Assembly: GCA_017533165.1 (NCBI GenBank)
Contig: JAFXIM010000020.1
Location: 1 to 5,063, forward strand
DNA from: Eggerthellaceae bacterium
GTDB lineage: Bacteria > Actinomycetota > Coriobacteriia > Coriobacteriales > Eggerthellaceae
DNA length: 5,063 nt
Direction: 5' to 3'
The notes beneath the pieces are model-generated. The model ran no database searches. It was given only the letters and a program-made list of their open reading frames with translations, and had not been told where the DNA came from. This document shows, piece after piece, positions 1-5,063 of this stretch; position 1 is the stretch's first letter; every line of letters begins with the position of its first letter. Position numbers and translations under genes: made by a program.

Positions 1-161
1 TCGTCATCGTTGCGTTCCTGGCTATCGCCTGCATCGTCTGCCCGCTGGTCATCCCGGGCTTCAACAAGACCGCTTACGCTCTGCCGATGATGGCAATCGG
101 TCTGCTGCTCCCGTTCGCTCACTTCTTCATCTTCGGCGGTCCGGTCGCCCTCAAGAAGTAG
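1..161 (+). CDS. C-terminal end of an integral membrane protein, probable transporter (partial)
   Basis: The window opens inside a reading frame whose first complete codon is at 3 and whose TAG stop is at 159-161, giving 52 visible residues. They form two hydrophobic stretches: about residues 1-18 (VIVAFLAIACIVCPLVIP) and about 27-47, separated by a short polar turn GFNKTAY and ending in the basic tail ALKK. Two closely spaced membrane helices followed by a short Lys-Lys tail are what the last helices of a polytopic transporter look like, and the tail would lie on the cytoplasmic side by the positive-inside rule. The family (MFS, APC or other) cannot be decided from this fragment. Codon choice is strongly biased (GTC, ATC, CTG, AAG), more than in the regulator at 2186-4894, which suggests high expression. 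The nearest strong + strand terminator is far downstream at 543-606. Confidence 0.8.
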   Translation, partial: VIVAFLAIACIVCPLVIPGFNKTAYALPMMAIGLLLPFAHFFIFGGPVALKK

Positions 162-220
162 CTTACGCGCAGTGCGTACTGCCTTACAGCTTGCAACAAA
201 CCGCATGCTGTATGCCGTGA

Positions 221-239
221 TTGCCTGAGTTTCAGGCAA
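221..239. repeat. 8-bp inverted repeat, 3-nt loop
   Basis: TTGCCTGA at 221-228 pairs perfectly with TCAGGCAA at 232-239 across GTT. It lies 60 bases past the stop of the membrane-protein gene. No T-tract follows on either strand, so it is not a standard intrinsic terminator. It may be part of the folded 3' UTR. Confidence 0.55.
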
Positions 240-265
240 GGGGATCGGTGAGTTTAGATCCTCCA

Positions 266-298
266 GCGTGTCCGCGATCCCCATGATCGCGGACACGC
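266..298. repeat. Perfect 14-bp inverted repeat, 5-nt spacer
   Basis: The arms are GCGTGTCCGCGATC (266-279) and GATCGCGGACACGC (285-298), separated by CCCAT. All 14 pairs are Watson-Crick. The downstream flank on + begins AAACGGATCAG and on - begins TGGAGGATCT, so neither has a U-tract. As RNA it would be a very stable hairpin, possibly a processing stop or a factor-dependent termination element for the upstream gene. As DNA it could be a dimeric protein-binding site. The sequence does not decide between these. Confidence 0.75.
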
Positions 299-364
299 AA
301 ACGGATCAGCCTGTCTGCTGGACCGTTAATTTCTCCCCACCTTGGATTCGCTGCTCGAAAGAGC

Positions 365-415
365 GCGAGCCGAAGGGAAGACAGACATGCGTGCGCGGTC
401 TTTCCTTCGGCTCGC
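365..415. repeat. 18-bp imperfect inverted repeat, 15-nt loop
   Basis: Positions 365-382 pair with 398-415. The outer 12 pairs (GCGAGCCGAAGG with CCTTCGGCTCGC) are perfect, then come one G-T wobble (377/403) and five further pairs. The loop is 383-397. There is no T-tract after it on +. On the minus strand only a short CTCTTT follows, so it is at best a weak terminator for transcripts leaving the peptidase gene. It is one of the two largest stems in the gap between genes. Confidence 0.75.
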
Positions 416-482
416 TAGATAGCCAATTTGCTTCGAAAGATTCGAGGGGTGCTCGGATCCCTCCTTACCCCAAGATTCAGCT

Positions 483-504
483 GCATTCTTTTCCCCAGGA
501 ATGC
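483..504. repeat. 6-bp inverted repeat, 10-nt loop
   Basis: GCATTC (483-488) pairs with GAATGC (499-504) around a pyrimidine-rich loop TTTTCCCCAG. The stem is short and could occur by chance. It is recorded because it lies between two much stronger hairpins. Confidence 0.3.
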
Positions 505-542
505 GCGCTTTCGATTTGCATAGATAGGTTTTTGGTGGGCGT

Positions 543-606
543 GGCCGCGCTATCCGGTCTTTCGGTAAGATTTTATCGAGAGACCAGGGCGCGGCCCTTT
601 TCGTTT
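543..606 (+). terminator. Strong intrinsic-type terminator, + strand
   Basis: The lower stem is GGCCGCGC (543-550) paired with GCGCGGCC (589-596). A 5x3 internal loop follows, then an upper stem of 13 pairs (556-568 with 573-585, including wobbles at 561/580 and 565/576) capped by the tetraloop GATT. After the stem, + reads CTTTTCGTTT (597-606), a good U-tract. On the minus strand the flank is ACGCCCACC, so the T-tract polarity favours + strand transcription. It overlaps the last bases of the convergent peptidase gene (stop at 605-607), so it would keep + strand transcripts from running antisense into that gene. The stem could still slow polymerase coming from the other side. Confidence 0.75.
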
Positions 607-1588
607 ACAGATCCCTTGCGGCAGGCAGGCCGTACGCGCCGTCAGCTTGGGTTACCGCGTCGACGATGGCTTTGTGCATGGCCTCGTTGGCGAGAAGAGT
701 AACCATGTCGGGCATCGCCTCCACCTCGCCCGAGGCGAAGGTGAAGATGGCGTCGCCGTCGTTGGAGGTATGAACTGGTTTGATGGCGCGGGCGTAGGAA
801 TCGTGGGTTCCCGAAGAGACCTTCTGCGCTTGAGCCTTCGTGAGCTTTGCGTTGGTGAGCACAGCGCCGATGGTGGTATTGGTGCAGGGCGCGTTTTCTT
901 CCGTTGCTTGGGCCTGCTTCATCATAAGCGCTGCCTCGGCCATGGCAGCCAAGGGTTCAGATACCTTTCCTTGGGCATCGCGCACGCCGGCTATCCAGGC
1001 ACCCGATTCGTCTCGCACGCATCCGATGGCGTTGACGGCCACCAAGGCACCGACAACGAGATCGCCCATCTTGAGGCATGACCAACCAAGGCCCGACTTC
1101 ATGGCGCGGGTGGGAAGGGAGAACTTGCCAATCGTCGCACCGCATCCCGCTCCGACGTTTCCTCGCGTAGGTTCGTTCAGCTCGTTGGCGAAAGCTGCCT
1201 TTGCTGCTGCTTGGCCCATGGCCTTGTCGGGGTGTACGGGCTTGCCGACGAGCAGGTCGAACAGGCATGCGCCGGTTACTATGGGCACATAGGCGCCGCC
1301 GAGCTCGAAGCCGATACGGCGCGATGAAAGCTCATCCATGACACCGCAAGACGCCTCAAGTCCGAAGGCGGATCCTCCGGAAAGCACAACGGCATGCACT
1401 TTCTCTATCATGTTCTCGGGGCGTAGTAGGTCGGTCTCGCGTGTTGCCGGGCCACCGCCGCGCACGTCTACGCCGCAGCTTGCCCCTTCGGGTGCGATGA
1501 TGGCAGTGCAGCCGGTGCCTGCGGATTCGTTTTGCGCGTGTCCGATGCGGAAGGCTTTCAGTTCGCTCAAAGATGCGGCTGTGATCAT
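605..1588 (-). CDS. P1/S58 family peptidase (DmpA/NylC-like, self-cleaving Ntn-type hydrolase)
   Basis: This is a complete 327-residue protein with family-typical length. Motifs in order: GVDVRGGGPATRETDLL (39-55), the AVVLSGGSAFGLEA block (66-79), RGNVGAGCGATIGK (142-155), GDLVVGALVAVNAIG (175-189), NTTIGAVLTNA (237-247) and the acidic SNDGDAIF (275-282). In this family the precursor cuts itself before a Thr or Ser, which becomes the N-terminal nucleophile of the smaller chain. Here that bond is most likely N237-T238, giving chains of about 237 and 90 residues. Known members are aminopeptidases releasing N-terminal D- or L-residues, beta-peptidyl aminopeptidases, and 6-aminohexanoate-oligomer (nylon) hydrolases, so the substrate here is open. 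No signal peptide or membrane helix is seen, so it is probably cytoplasmic. The ATG at 1588 is preceded by AGGAG five bases upstream. The frame is intact and monocistronic in view. Family assignment is firm; substrate is not. Confidence 0.93.
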   Translation of the reverse strand: MITAASLSELKAFRIGHAQNESAGTGCTAIIAPEGASCGVDVRGGGPATRETDLLRPENMIEKVHAVVLSGGSAFGLEASCGVMDELSSRRIGFELGGAYVPIVTGACLFDLLVGKPVHPDKAMGQAAAKAAFANELNEPTRGNVGAGCGATIGKFSLPTRAMKSGLGWSCLKMGDLVVGALVAVNAIGCVRDESGAWIAGVRDAQGKVSEPLAAMAEAALMMKQAQATEENAPCTNTTIGAVLTNAKLTKAQAQKVSSGTHDSYARAIKPVHTSNDGDAIFTFASGEVEAMPDMVTLLANEAMHKAIVDAVTQADGAYGLPAARDL

Positions 1589-1593
1589 GGGTG

Positions 1594-1598
1594 CTCCT
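1594..1598 (-). promoter_or_regulatory. Ribosome binding site of the peptidase gene
   Basis: Minus-strand AGGAG ends five bases before the ATG at 1588-1586. It supports this start, and the protein begins just before family-conserved sequence. Confidence 0.75.
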
Positions 1599-1671
1599 CG
1601 TAGCTTGCGCAGGCGCGCTGCCTTTGTGCGCCTTGTTGATTGCCCTTATCCGGGCATGATTGCTCGCGTTC

Positions 1672-1677
1672 ATTGTA
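1672..1677 (-). promoter_or_regulatory. Possible -10 element for the peptidase gene
   Basis: Minus-strand TACAAT matches the TATAAT consensus at five of six bases and lies about 85 bases before the start codon. No good -35 hexamer is seen at 16-18 bases upstream (CTCGAG at 17), so this is a weak call. If used, the leader would contain the small stem-loops at 1641-1656 and 1612-1632. Confidence 0.25.
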
Positions 1678-1682
1678 ACGGC

Positions 1683-1727
1683 GAAGGAGCATGCCTCGAG
1701 CTTTGGCTCCTTTGCGCGTGCTCCTTC
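1683..1727. repeat. 12-bp inverted repeat with two alternative partners
   Basis: GAAGGAGCATGC (1683-1694) pairs with GCGTGCTCCTTC (1716-1727), with one T-G wobble at 1692/1718. The inner copy of GCTCCTT at 1706-1712 can also pair with AAGGAGC (1684-1690), so two mutually exclusive stems exist. No clean T-tract follows. The repeat covers the place where the -35 of the putative minus-strand promoter would lie, so an operator is possible. Confidence 0.5.
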
Positions 1728-2097
1728 CTCCGCTGAGAGGGCTCTTCTTTGTGTGTGTTTGAAGAAGCTCAACTCATGCTGGTTTCCGGTGTGTCTTCAT
1801 GCAAGTCCTAAAACCTTCCCAACACAGTCTCAGTTTCACTTTCGCATGATGAATATACATAGCATCGTGATGGTCGTATGCTTCAGAAATGGCGGCAGTT
1901 ATTTCATGGGCGGCTCTGCGCTTTTCGGATGCCCCGGGTTTTCCACAGTGCGCCTGCTGCAGCTTCTCGTTTATGTAGCGAAAACTCTTTGCTTGGGCTC
2001 TCGCTCGTGTCATTTATGGCGATTTCGCAGGTCGCAGCCTTGTTATCAAGTGTTTTCCCCAGGTTGCGCTGGATAAGTATGCGAATGGATGATCGTC

Positions 2098-2127
2098 TTG
2101 CGAAGTCCCAGTTCGCCTCCGTATCAT
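2098..2127 (+). promoter_or_regulatory. Possible promoter of the regulator gene
   Basis: TTGCGA (2098-2103) and TATCAT (2122-2127) are separated by 18 bases. They match the sigma-70-type consensus at four of six and five of six positions. The start codon is about 58 bases past the -10. This is the best-placed candidate I found, but such matches also occur by chance. Confidence 0.35.
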
Positions 2128-2146
2128 ACGCTCACCATAGATCCAG

Positions 2147-2178
2147 GCGCACTGCGCGTGCGCGGTCCTAAAGGAGGT
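2147..2178 (+). promoter_or_regulatory. Leader stem-loop and strong ribosome binding site of the regulator gene
   Basis: AAAGGAGGT (2170-2178) is a near-perfect Shine-Dalgarno sequence seven bases before the ATG at 2186, and it fixes the start. Just upstream, GCGCAC (2147-2152) and GTGCGC (2158-2163) form a six-pair stem with a five-base loop ending seven bases before the site. The stem leaves the site free, so it is more likely an mRNA stabiliser or chance than a translation switch. Confidence 0.7.
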
Positions 2179-2185
2179 TGAGCCT

Positions 2186-4894
2186 ATGTCGTCGTTTGTA
2201 TCTTCTTCAGCTTGCAGGGGCCAACGTCCCTTAGGCTTGGTGCCAAGTCGTCTTTACGAGCGAGAGCATCTTATCGCGCGCCTTCTTAAAGAGCGCCGTG
2301 TCGCGCGTTTTGTGGTGGCACCTGATGGCTTTGGCAAGACTGCCCTGGTTTTCGAATATGCTGATGTCGTCTTCTCCTTCAAGCACGTTTTCTGGTTCAA
2401 GTGCACCTCCCCTTGCTTTATCCGCGATCTCGATCATGCGATCTTGCTCGAAGAGGTTCTCGCCACGGACAGAAAGCCCTCCCTGGTTGTTTTGGAGGAT
2501 GTGCCCCGTTTCGGCCCCGACCGATCTCGTGCCCTGTCGGTATTCATTGACGCTTTGCTTGAGGTGGGCAGTGAGGTCATCGTAACCTGCACTCCGTCAA
2601 ACGATGCCTACACCGCCCTTCATCGTGATAGGCTGCTTCTAACCGGCTTCGATCTTCTGCTCGAAGATTTTGAGCTGCGCACGCATATGGCGCATGGGGG
2701 CCTCAACGCGAAGCGATATCACGAGATCATCCCCGCAGAGCGCGTGGCTTGCCTGAGGTGGGGTGAGGCGGGGGATTTCGACTTCGCGGCGAGCATCGGA
2801 AGGGAAGAGCTTCCCGGAGACGTCTCCATGGCGCTTCTTGCCATAATGGTTTTGGGGCAGGGCTCCTTGGCGTCGCTGTCTCTTTTCGTTGCGGAGAAAA
2901 GGCTGCCCGAAGTGCTCGGTCTGCTTGAAGCGTCCTACCCCCATCTAGGCATCGACCTTGCCCACGGGAGCTTCGAAGCGGCGCACTTAAGCGTCGAGGC
3001 TCTTGCCTCTGGCTGCGTGCCCCTTTTTGACAGGGCCGCGCGATTCTCGCGATTTGAGAACAGGAGCGCCTTGGCGGGTCGTTTCGCAGATGCTTTGGTA
3101 TCGCAAGGCTCCTTTGACCGGGCGGTGGGCATCATAGCCTCGTTCTCGTCGCGTCTGCATGCGCAGGAGTGGCTCATCAACCGCGGGTGGGACCTTTTGC
3201 TCGGGCGCGCGCCGTATCAAGCTTATTGGTTGTTTGAGCGTATGACAAAAGACCCCGCACACGAAGGCGGCGCCCTGTGCGTCCTCGGGGCTTGGGCCGC
3301 CTACGTTCTCGACGATATTCCCCATGCTGAATCTCTTGCCAAGCGCGTTTTGCTTGGGCGGTCGGTCGATGATTTCGATCGGGTCTTGTCGAGCTTCTTG
3401 CTGCTGAAGCTTGAGCCTAACGAGCTTCGTGATCGCGCCCTCAATTGCATGACCCTGTTGATCTCAGCGGGATCAGTTCAAAGCGCCCGGGTGAGGCATT
3501 GCGAACTTGATCTTGATATCCCCCTAGGGGACGAAGCCTGGAAGGCGTATGCGCTCCTGTCCCTTGCTTGTGCTCGCTCTGCAGCGGAAGGAGCAAAAAC
3601 GTGGCTTGCGCTACGGGATTCCCTGTTGGGCCAGACGGCTCGGCGCGCAAAGCATGGTGTGCCTCGCGTGGCGAGCCCCGATACGGTGCTTGCTCTTGCT
3701 GCGATGAGCGTGGTCGGCAAAGCTTGCGAGGATCTCCATTCGCCCAATTTTCCAACAGATCATGGAGAGGGCGGGAGCATGGCGAATGTGGAGCGCCCTC
3801 TGTCCGAGGTCGTGGCCTACCTGGTGGACGTGATCGACGAGGCGCTCGCCGCCCAGCGCGGTTTTGGTTGGCTGGAGCTCGAGGCGGCTCATTCCCTCCA
3901 TGATCTGCATGTCGCGGCACCCCATCTCCTCTCCGCCTCGCAGCTTGCGTTTAAAGACGCTCCCTCCTTGCGCAGCGCGCAAGCCGAGATGCTTTCCATG
4001 AGGGCGTCTTACGCGCGCTTGAGGGCCGAAAAGGAGCGCAAGGTGATGGAGTACAACCACACGCATCCCGATCCTTTCCGCAAAGACCTACGCATCATGC
4101 GCCCGGAGGCATCGGTTCTGCGCAGTGCCCACCCGACGCTGCGCGTTAAGCTGTTCGGCAGCTTCGAGGTCAAGGTGGGCGATGTTGAAGTGGGCTTTCG
4201 ACTCGCCAGGCAGCGAAAGGCGAAGGTGCTGCTTGCCGCCTTGGTAATAGGCCGGGGGAGGGAGATGTCGAGAGACTACCTTGCGTCTCTTCTATGGCCG
4301 GGAAGTTCCCCGCGGGCTGCCCGCAAGAACTTCTACGCAGTGTGGGTGGCCTTATCGCGCGTGCTTGAGGTGAATGGCAGCTGCCCCTATCTCATTCGGG
4401 ATGAAAGCGGCTGCCGTCTCGATCCCCGGCTTTTATCGTGCGACGTGGAGGAGTACGAGGCTCTGTGCCGCTATCTGCTGCTGGGCAAGGTGGAGGACTG
4501 GGAGTGGCGCAGCCTGTATTTGCGCCTGAGCGATTTGTGCTCTCAGGATTTGATGCCAAGCGAGGAGAGCAACGACTACATCTGTCGTCAGCGCGACCGC
4601 TACCGTTTGAACCTGACCGATGCCCTGGTGTTCGCTTCGGGCAGGCTTTTGCAGGCGGGTGAGCTGCAGGGCTCCATCTGGTTTGCGCGCGAGGCATGGC
4701 AGAGGGACCTCAGGAGGGAGGATGCCTGCATGGCGCTCATGCGAGCGCAAGCAGCCTCAGGTCAGCGTGGTTCGGCTATCGAATCCTTCTTTACCTTGAA
4801 GCGATGCCTGGCAGATGATTTGGGCATAGACCCTTCTCCGCGCATAGTCGAGCTGTATGGCAGCATTCTCGAGCCCGAGGCCATACCGGCATAG
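2186..4894 (+). CDS. Large transcriptional regulator: MalT-like STAND ATPase with C-terminal winged helix and BTAD (SARP-type output)
   Basis: This is a 902-residue cytoplasmic protein with no membrane segment. Residues 15-52 (RPLGLVPSRLYEREHLI then APDGFGKTAL) match the entry and Walker A of MalT-type STAND ATPases, with K51 and T52 in the P-loop. LVVLEDV (100-106) is a good Walker B with E104 and D105. Residues about 208-234 resemble the winged-helix part of the ATPase module. About 280-630 is mainly helical, TPR-like, without a clear repeat consensus. Residues 651-755 (LRVKLFGSFEV, LARQRKAKVLLAAL, REMSRDYLASLLWPGSSPRAARKNFYAVWVALSR) form an OmpR-like winged helix. Residues 754-893 form a bacterial transcriptional activator domain, with AREAWQRDLRREDACMALM and LADDLGIDPSPRIVELYG. 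By analogy with MalT, ligand and nucleotide binding in the N-terminal part would drive oligomerisation and DNA binding at the C-terminus. No LuxR helix-turn-helix is present. The ligand and targets are unknown. The divergent peptidase is a candidate target by position only. Confidence 0.88.
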   Translation: MSSFVSSSACRGQRPLGLVPSRLYEREHLIARLLKERRVARFVVAPDGFGKTALVFEYADVVFSFKHVFWFKCTSPCFIRDLDHAILLEEVLATDRKPSLVVLEDVPRFGPDRSRALSVFIDALLEVGSEVIVTCTPSNDAYTALHRDRLLLTGFDLLLEDFELRTHMAHGGLNAKRYHEIIPAERVACLRWGEAGDFDFAASIGREELPGDVSMALLAIMVLGQGSLASLSLFVAEKRLPEVLGLLEASYPHLGIDLAHGSFEAAHLSVEALASGCVPLFDRAARFSRFENRSALAGRFADALVSQGSFDRAVGIIASFSSRLHAQEWLINRGWDLLLGRAPYQAYWLFERMTKDPAHEGGALCVLGAWAAYVLDDIPHAESLAKRVLLGRSVDDFDRVLSSFLLLKLEPNELRDRALNCMTLLISAGSVQSARVRHCELDLDIPLGDEAWKAYALLSLACARSAAEGAKTWLALRDSLLGQTARRAKHGVPRVASPDTVLALAAMSVVGKACEDLHSPNFPTDHGEGGSMANVERPLSEVVAYLVDVIDEALAAQRGFGWLELEAAHSLHDLHVAAPHLLSASQLAFKDAPSLRSAQAEMLSMRASYARLRAEKERKVMEYNHTHPDPFRKDLRIMRPEASVLRSAHPTLRVKLFGSFEVKVGDVEVGFRLARQRKAKVLLAALVIGRGREMSRDYLASLLWPGSSPRAARKNFYAVWVALSRVLEVNGSCPYLIRDESGCRLDPRLLSCDVEEYEALCRYLLLGKVEDWEWRSLYLRLSDLCSQDLMPSEESNDYICRQRDRYRLNLTDALVFASGRLLQAGELQGSIWFAREAWQRDLRREDACMALMRAQAASGQRGSAIESFFTLKRCLADDLGIDPSPRIVELYGSILEPEAIPA

Positions 4895-4935
4895 GGGCTT
4901 GCCTCCGTTTGCAAGATGCCCGTTATCTGTTCTTT
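4895..4935 (+). terminator. Probable terminator of the regulator gene
   Basis: GGGC (4895-4898) and TTGC (4899-4902) pair with GCCC (4918-4921) and GCAA (4911-4914), with GAT bulged at 4915-4917 and an eight-base loop. A partly T-rich GTTATCTGTTCTTT follows (4922-4935). The stem begins directly after the stop codon. Because of the bulge and the broken T-tract, it is a moderate candidate. Confidence 0.4.
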
Positions 4936-4955
4936 GCCAAGCGGGAACAAGGCAG

Positions 4956-5003
4956 GCGCGCCCTTGTGTTAGAGTTGATCGATGCGCATAACGCGGGGCG
5001 CGC
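4956..5003. repeat. 8-bp GC-rich inverted repeat with long loop
   Basis: GCGCGCCC (4956-4963) pairs with GGGCGCGC (4996-5003) around a 32-base loop. A smaller stem, CTGCC/GGCAG (5011-5015 with 5020-5024, loop AAAG), follows. These lie in the leader or promoter zone of whatever gene starts beyond the window. Low-complexity GC content makes chance pairing fairly likely. Confidence 0.35.
4964..4992 (+). promoter_or_regulatory. Possible promoter for a gene beyond the window
   Basis: TTGTGT (4964-4969) and CATAAC (4987-4992) are exactly 17 bases apart, with three of six and four of six consensus matches. Position after a candidate terminator is suitable, but the match is weak. The remaining bases to 5063 contain no recognised gene start. 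Confidence 0.2.
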
Positions 5004-5063
5004 TGCACGGCTGCCAAAGGGCAGAACTTAGGACCAGGGCAGCGCTCACCTTCCCCTGTCAGA

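Larger units (their letters stand above)
162..604. other. Gene-free, hairpin-rich intergenic region
   Basis: No coding region here is convincing. A + frame open from 268 runs on into the peptidase gene antisense, and its product (Arg, Ser and Pro rich) resembles nothing I know. The segment instead carries successive inverted repeats at 221-239, 266-298, 365-415 and 483-504, plus a large terminator hairpin at 543-596. There is also a small stem-loop right after the membrane gene, with TACGC at 164-168 pairing with GCGTA at 174-178. Possible readings are a long structured 3' UTR of the upstream gene, an independent + strand small RNA ending near 606, or simply two converging gene ends. No convincing promoter was found inside it. 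Confidence 0.6.
1589..2185. other. 597-bp divergent intergenic region between peptidase and regulator
   Basis: No credible gene is present. Open frames on both strands (for example 1660-2076 + and 2013-1774 -) lack ribosome binding sites and family-like sequence. GC falls to about 40-45% at 1741-1860, lower than in the genes around it, as is common in promoter regions. Visible elements are a 12-bp inverted repeat at 1683-1727, small stem-loops at 1612-1632 (GGCGC/GCGCC) and 1641-1656 (TGCCC/GGGCA), a minus-strand -10-like TACAAT at 1677-1672, and a possible + promoter at 2098-2127. The length is generous for two divergent genes, leaving space for several regulatory sites. Confidence 0.7.

Noticed and set aside
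268..702. 144-residue + strand open frame across the gap and into the peptidase gene
   Set aside because: No ribosome binding site, biased Arg/Ser/Pro composition, starts inside a palindrome, crosses a strong + terminator and runs antisense to a well-supported gene.
647..1292. Overlapping + strand open frames antisense to the peptidase gene
   Set aside because: They are explained by the GC-rich codon pattern of the peptidase gene on the other strand, and no family features are seen.
1660..2171. Open frames on both strands in the divergent intergenic region
   Set aside because: No usable ribosome binding sites, no recognisable sequence, and GC lower than the neighbouring genes.
3441..4066. 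Minus-strand open frames inside the regulator gene
   Set aside because: Low-complexity Arg/Pro-rich translations typical of the reverse strand of a high-GC gene. The + frame has clear domains throughout.
4700..4894. C-terminal LuxR-type helix-turn-helix, expected for a MalT-like protein
   Set aside because: The last residues fit a BTAD helical repeat ending (LADDLGIDPSP, then IVELYG), not a LuxR domain.
4895..5063. A structured RNA gene (SRP RNA, RNase P RNA or tRNA) in the final GC-rich stretch
   Set aside because: Several stems are possible, but I could not find conserved core motifs of these RNAs on either strand.
1..5063. CRISPR array, insertion sequence or attachment site
   Set aside because: No regularly spaced direct repeats, transposase, terminal inverted repeats or integrase are visible.

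Overview
The window looks like chromosomal DNA from a high-GC anaerobic actinobacterium. I infer Coriobacteriia, probably Eggerthellaceae, from two things. The genes have moderately high GC and prefer G/C-ending codons. There is also a very large MalT-like ATPase regulator that ends in a SARP/BTAD output module, a type that I recall being common in that group. The assignment is an inference from protein character, not from a marker gene.

Layout: (1) 1-161, the 3' end of a + strand integral membrane protein, probably a transporter. (2) 162-604, about 440 bp without a convincing protein gene. It holds a series of inverted repeats and ends in a strong + strand intrinsic-type terminator whose T-tract touches the stop codon of the next gene. 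(3) 605-1588, minus strand, a complete 327-residue P1/S58 (DmpA/NylC) family Ntn-type peptidase or amidohydrolase with a clear self-cleavage motif. (4) 1589-2185, a 597 bp divergent intergenic region, relatively AT-rich in its middle, with candidate promoters, a 12-bp inverted repeat and a strong ribosome binding site before the regulator. (5) 2186-4894, plus strand, a 902-residue transcriptional regulator: N-terminal STAND/MalT-like P-loop ATPase, helical middle, C-terminal OmpR-like winged helix plus BTAD. (6) 4895-5063, a probable terminator and the upstream region of an unseen gene.

How the parts may work together: the peptidase and the regulator are divergently transcribed from one long intergenic region. 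The regulator could therefore control the peptidase, itself, or the next genes, but no operator is proven. The ligand of the regulator and the substrate of the peptidase cannot be read from the sequence. I found no mobile element, CRISPR array, tRNA or rRNA. The most distinctive items are the domain order of the regulator (SARP-type output at the C-terminus of a MalT-like ATPase) and the gene-free, hairpin-rich segment closed by a + strand terminator.
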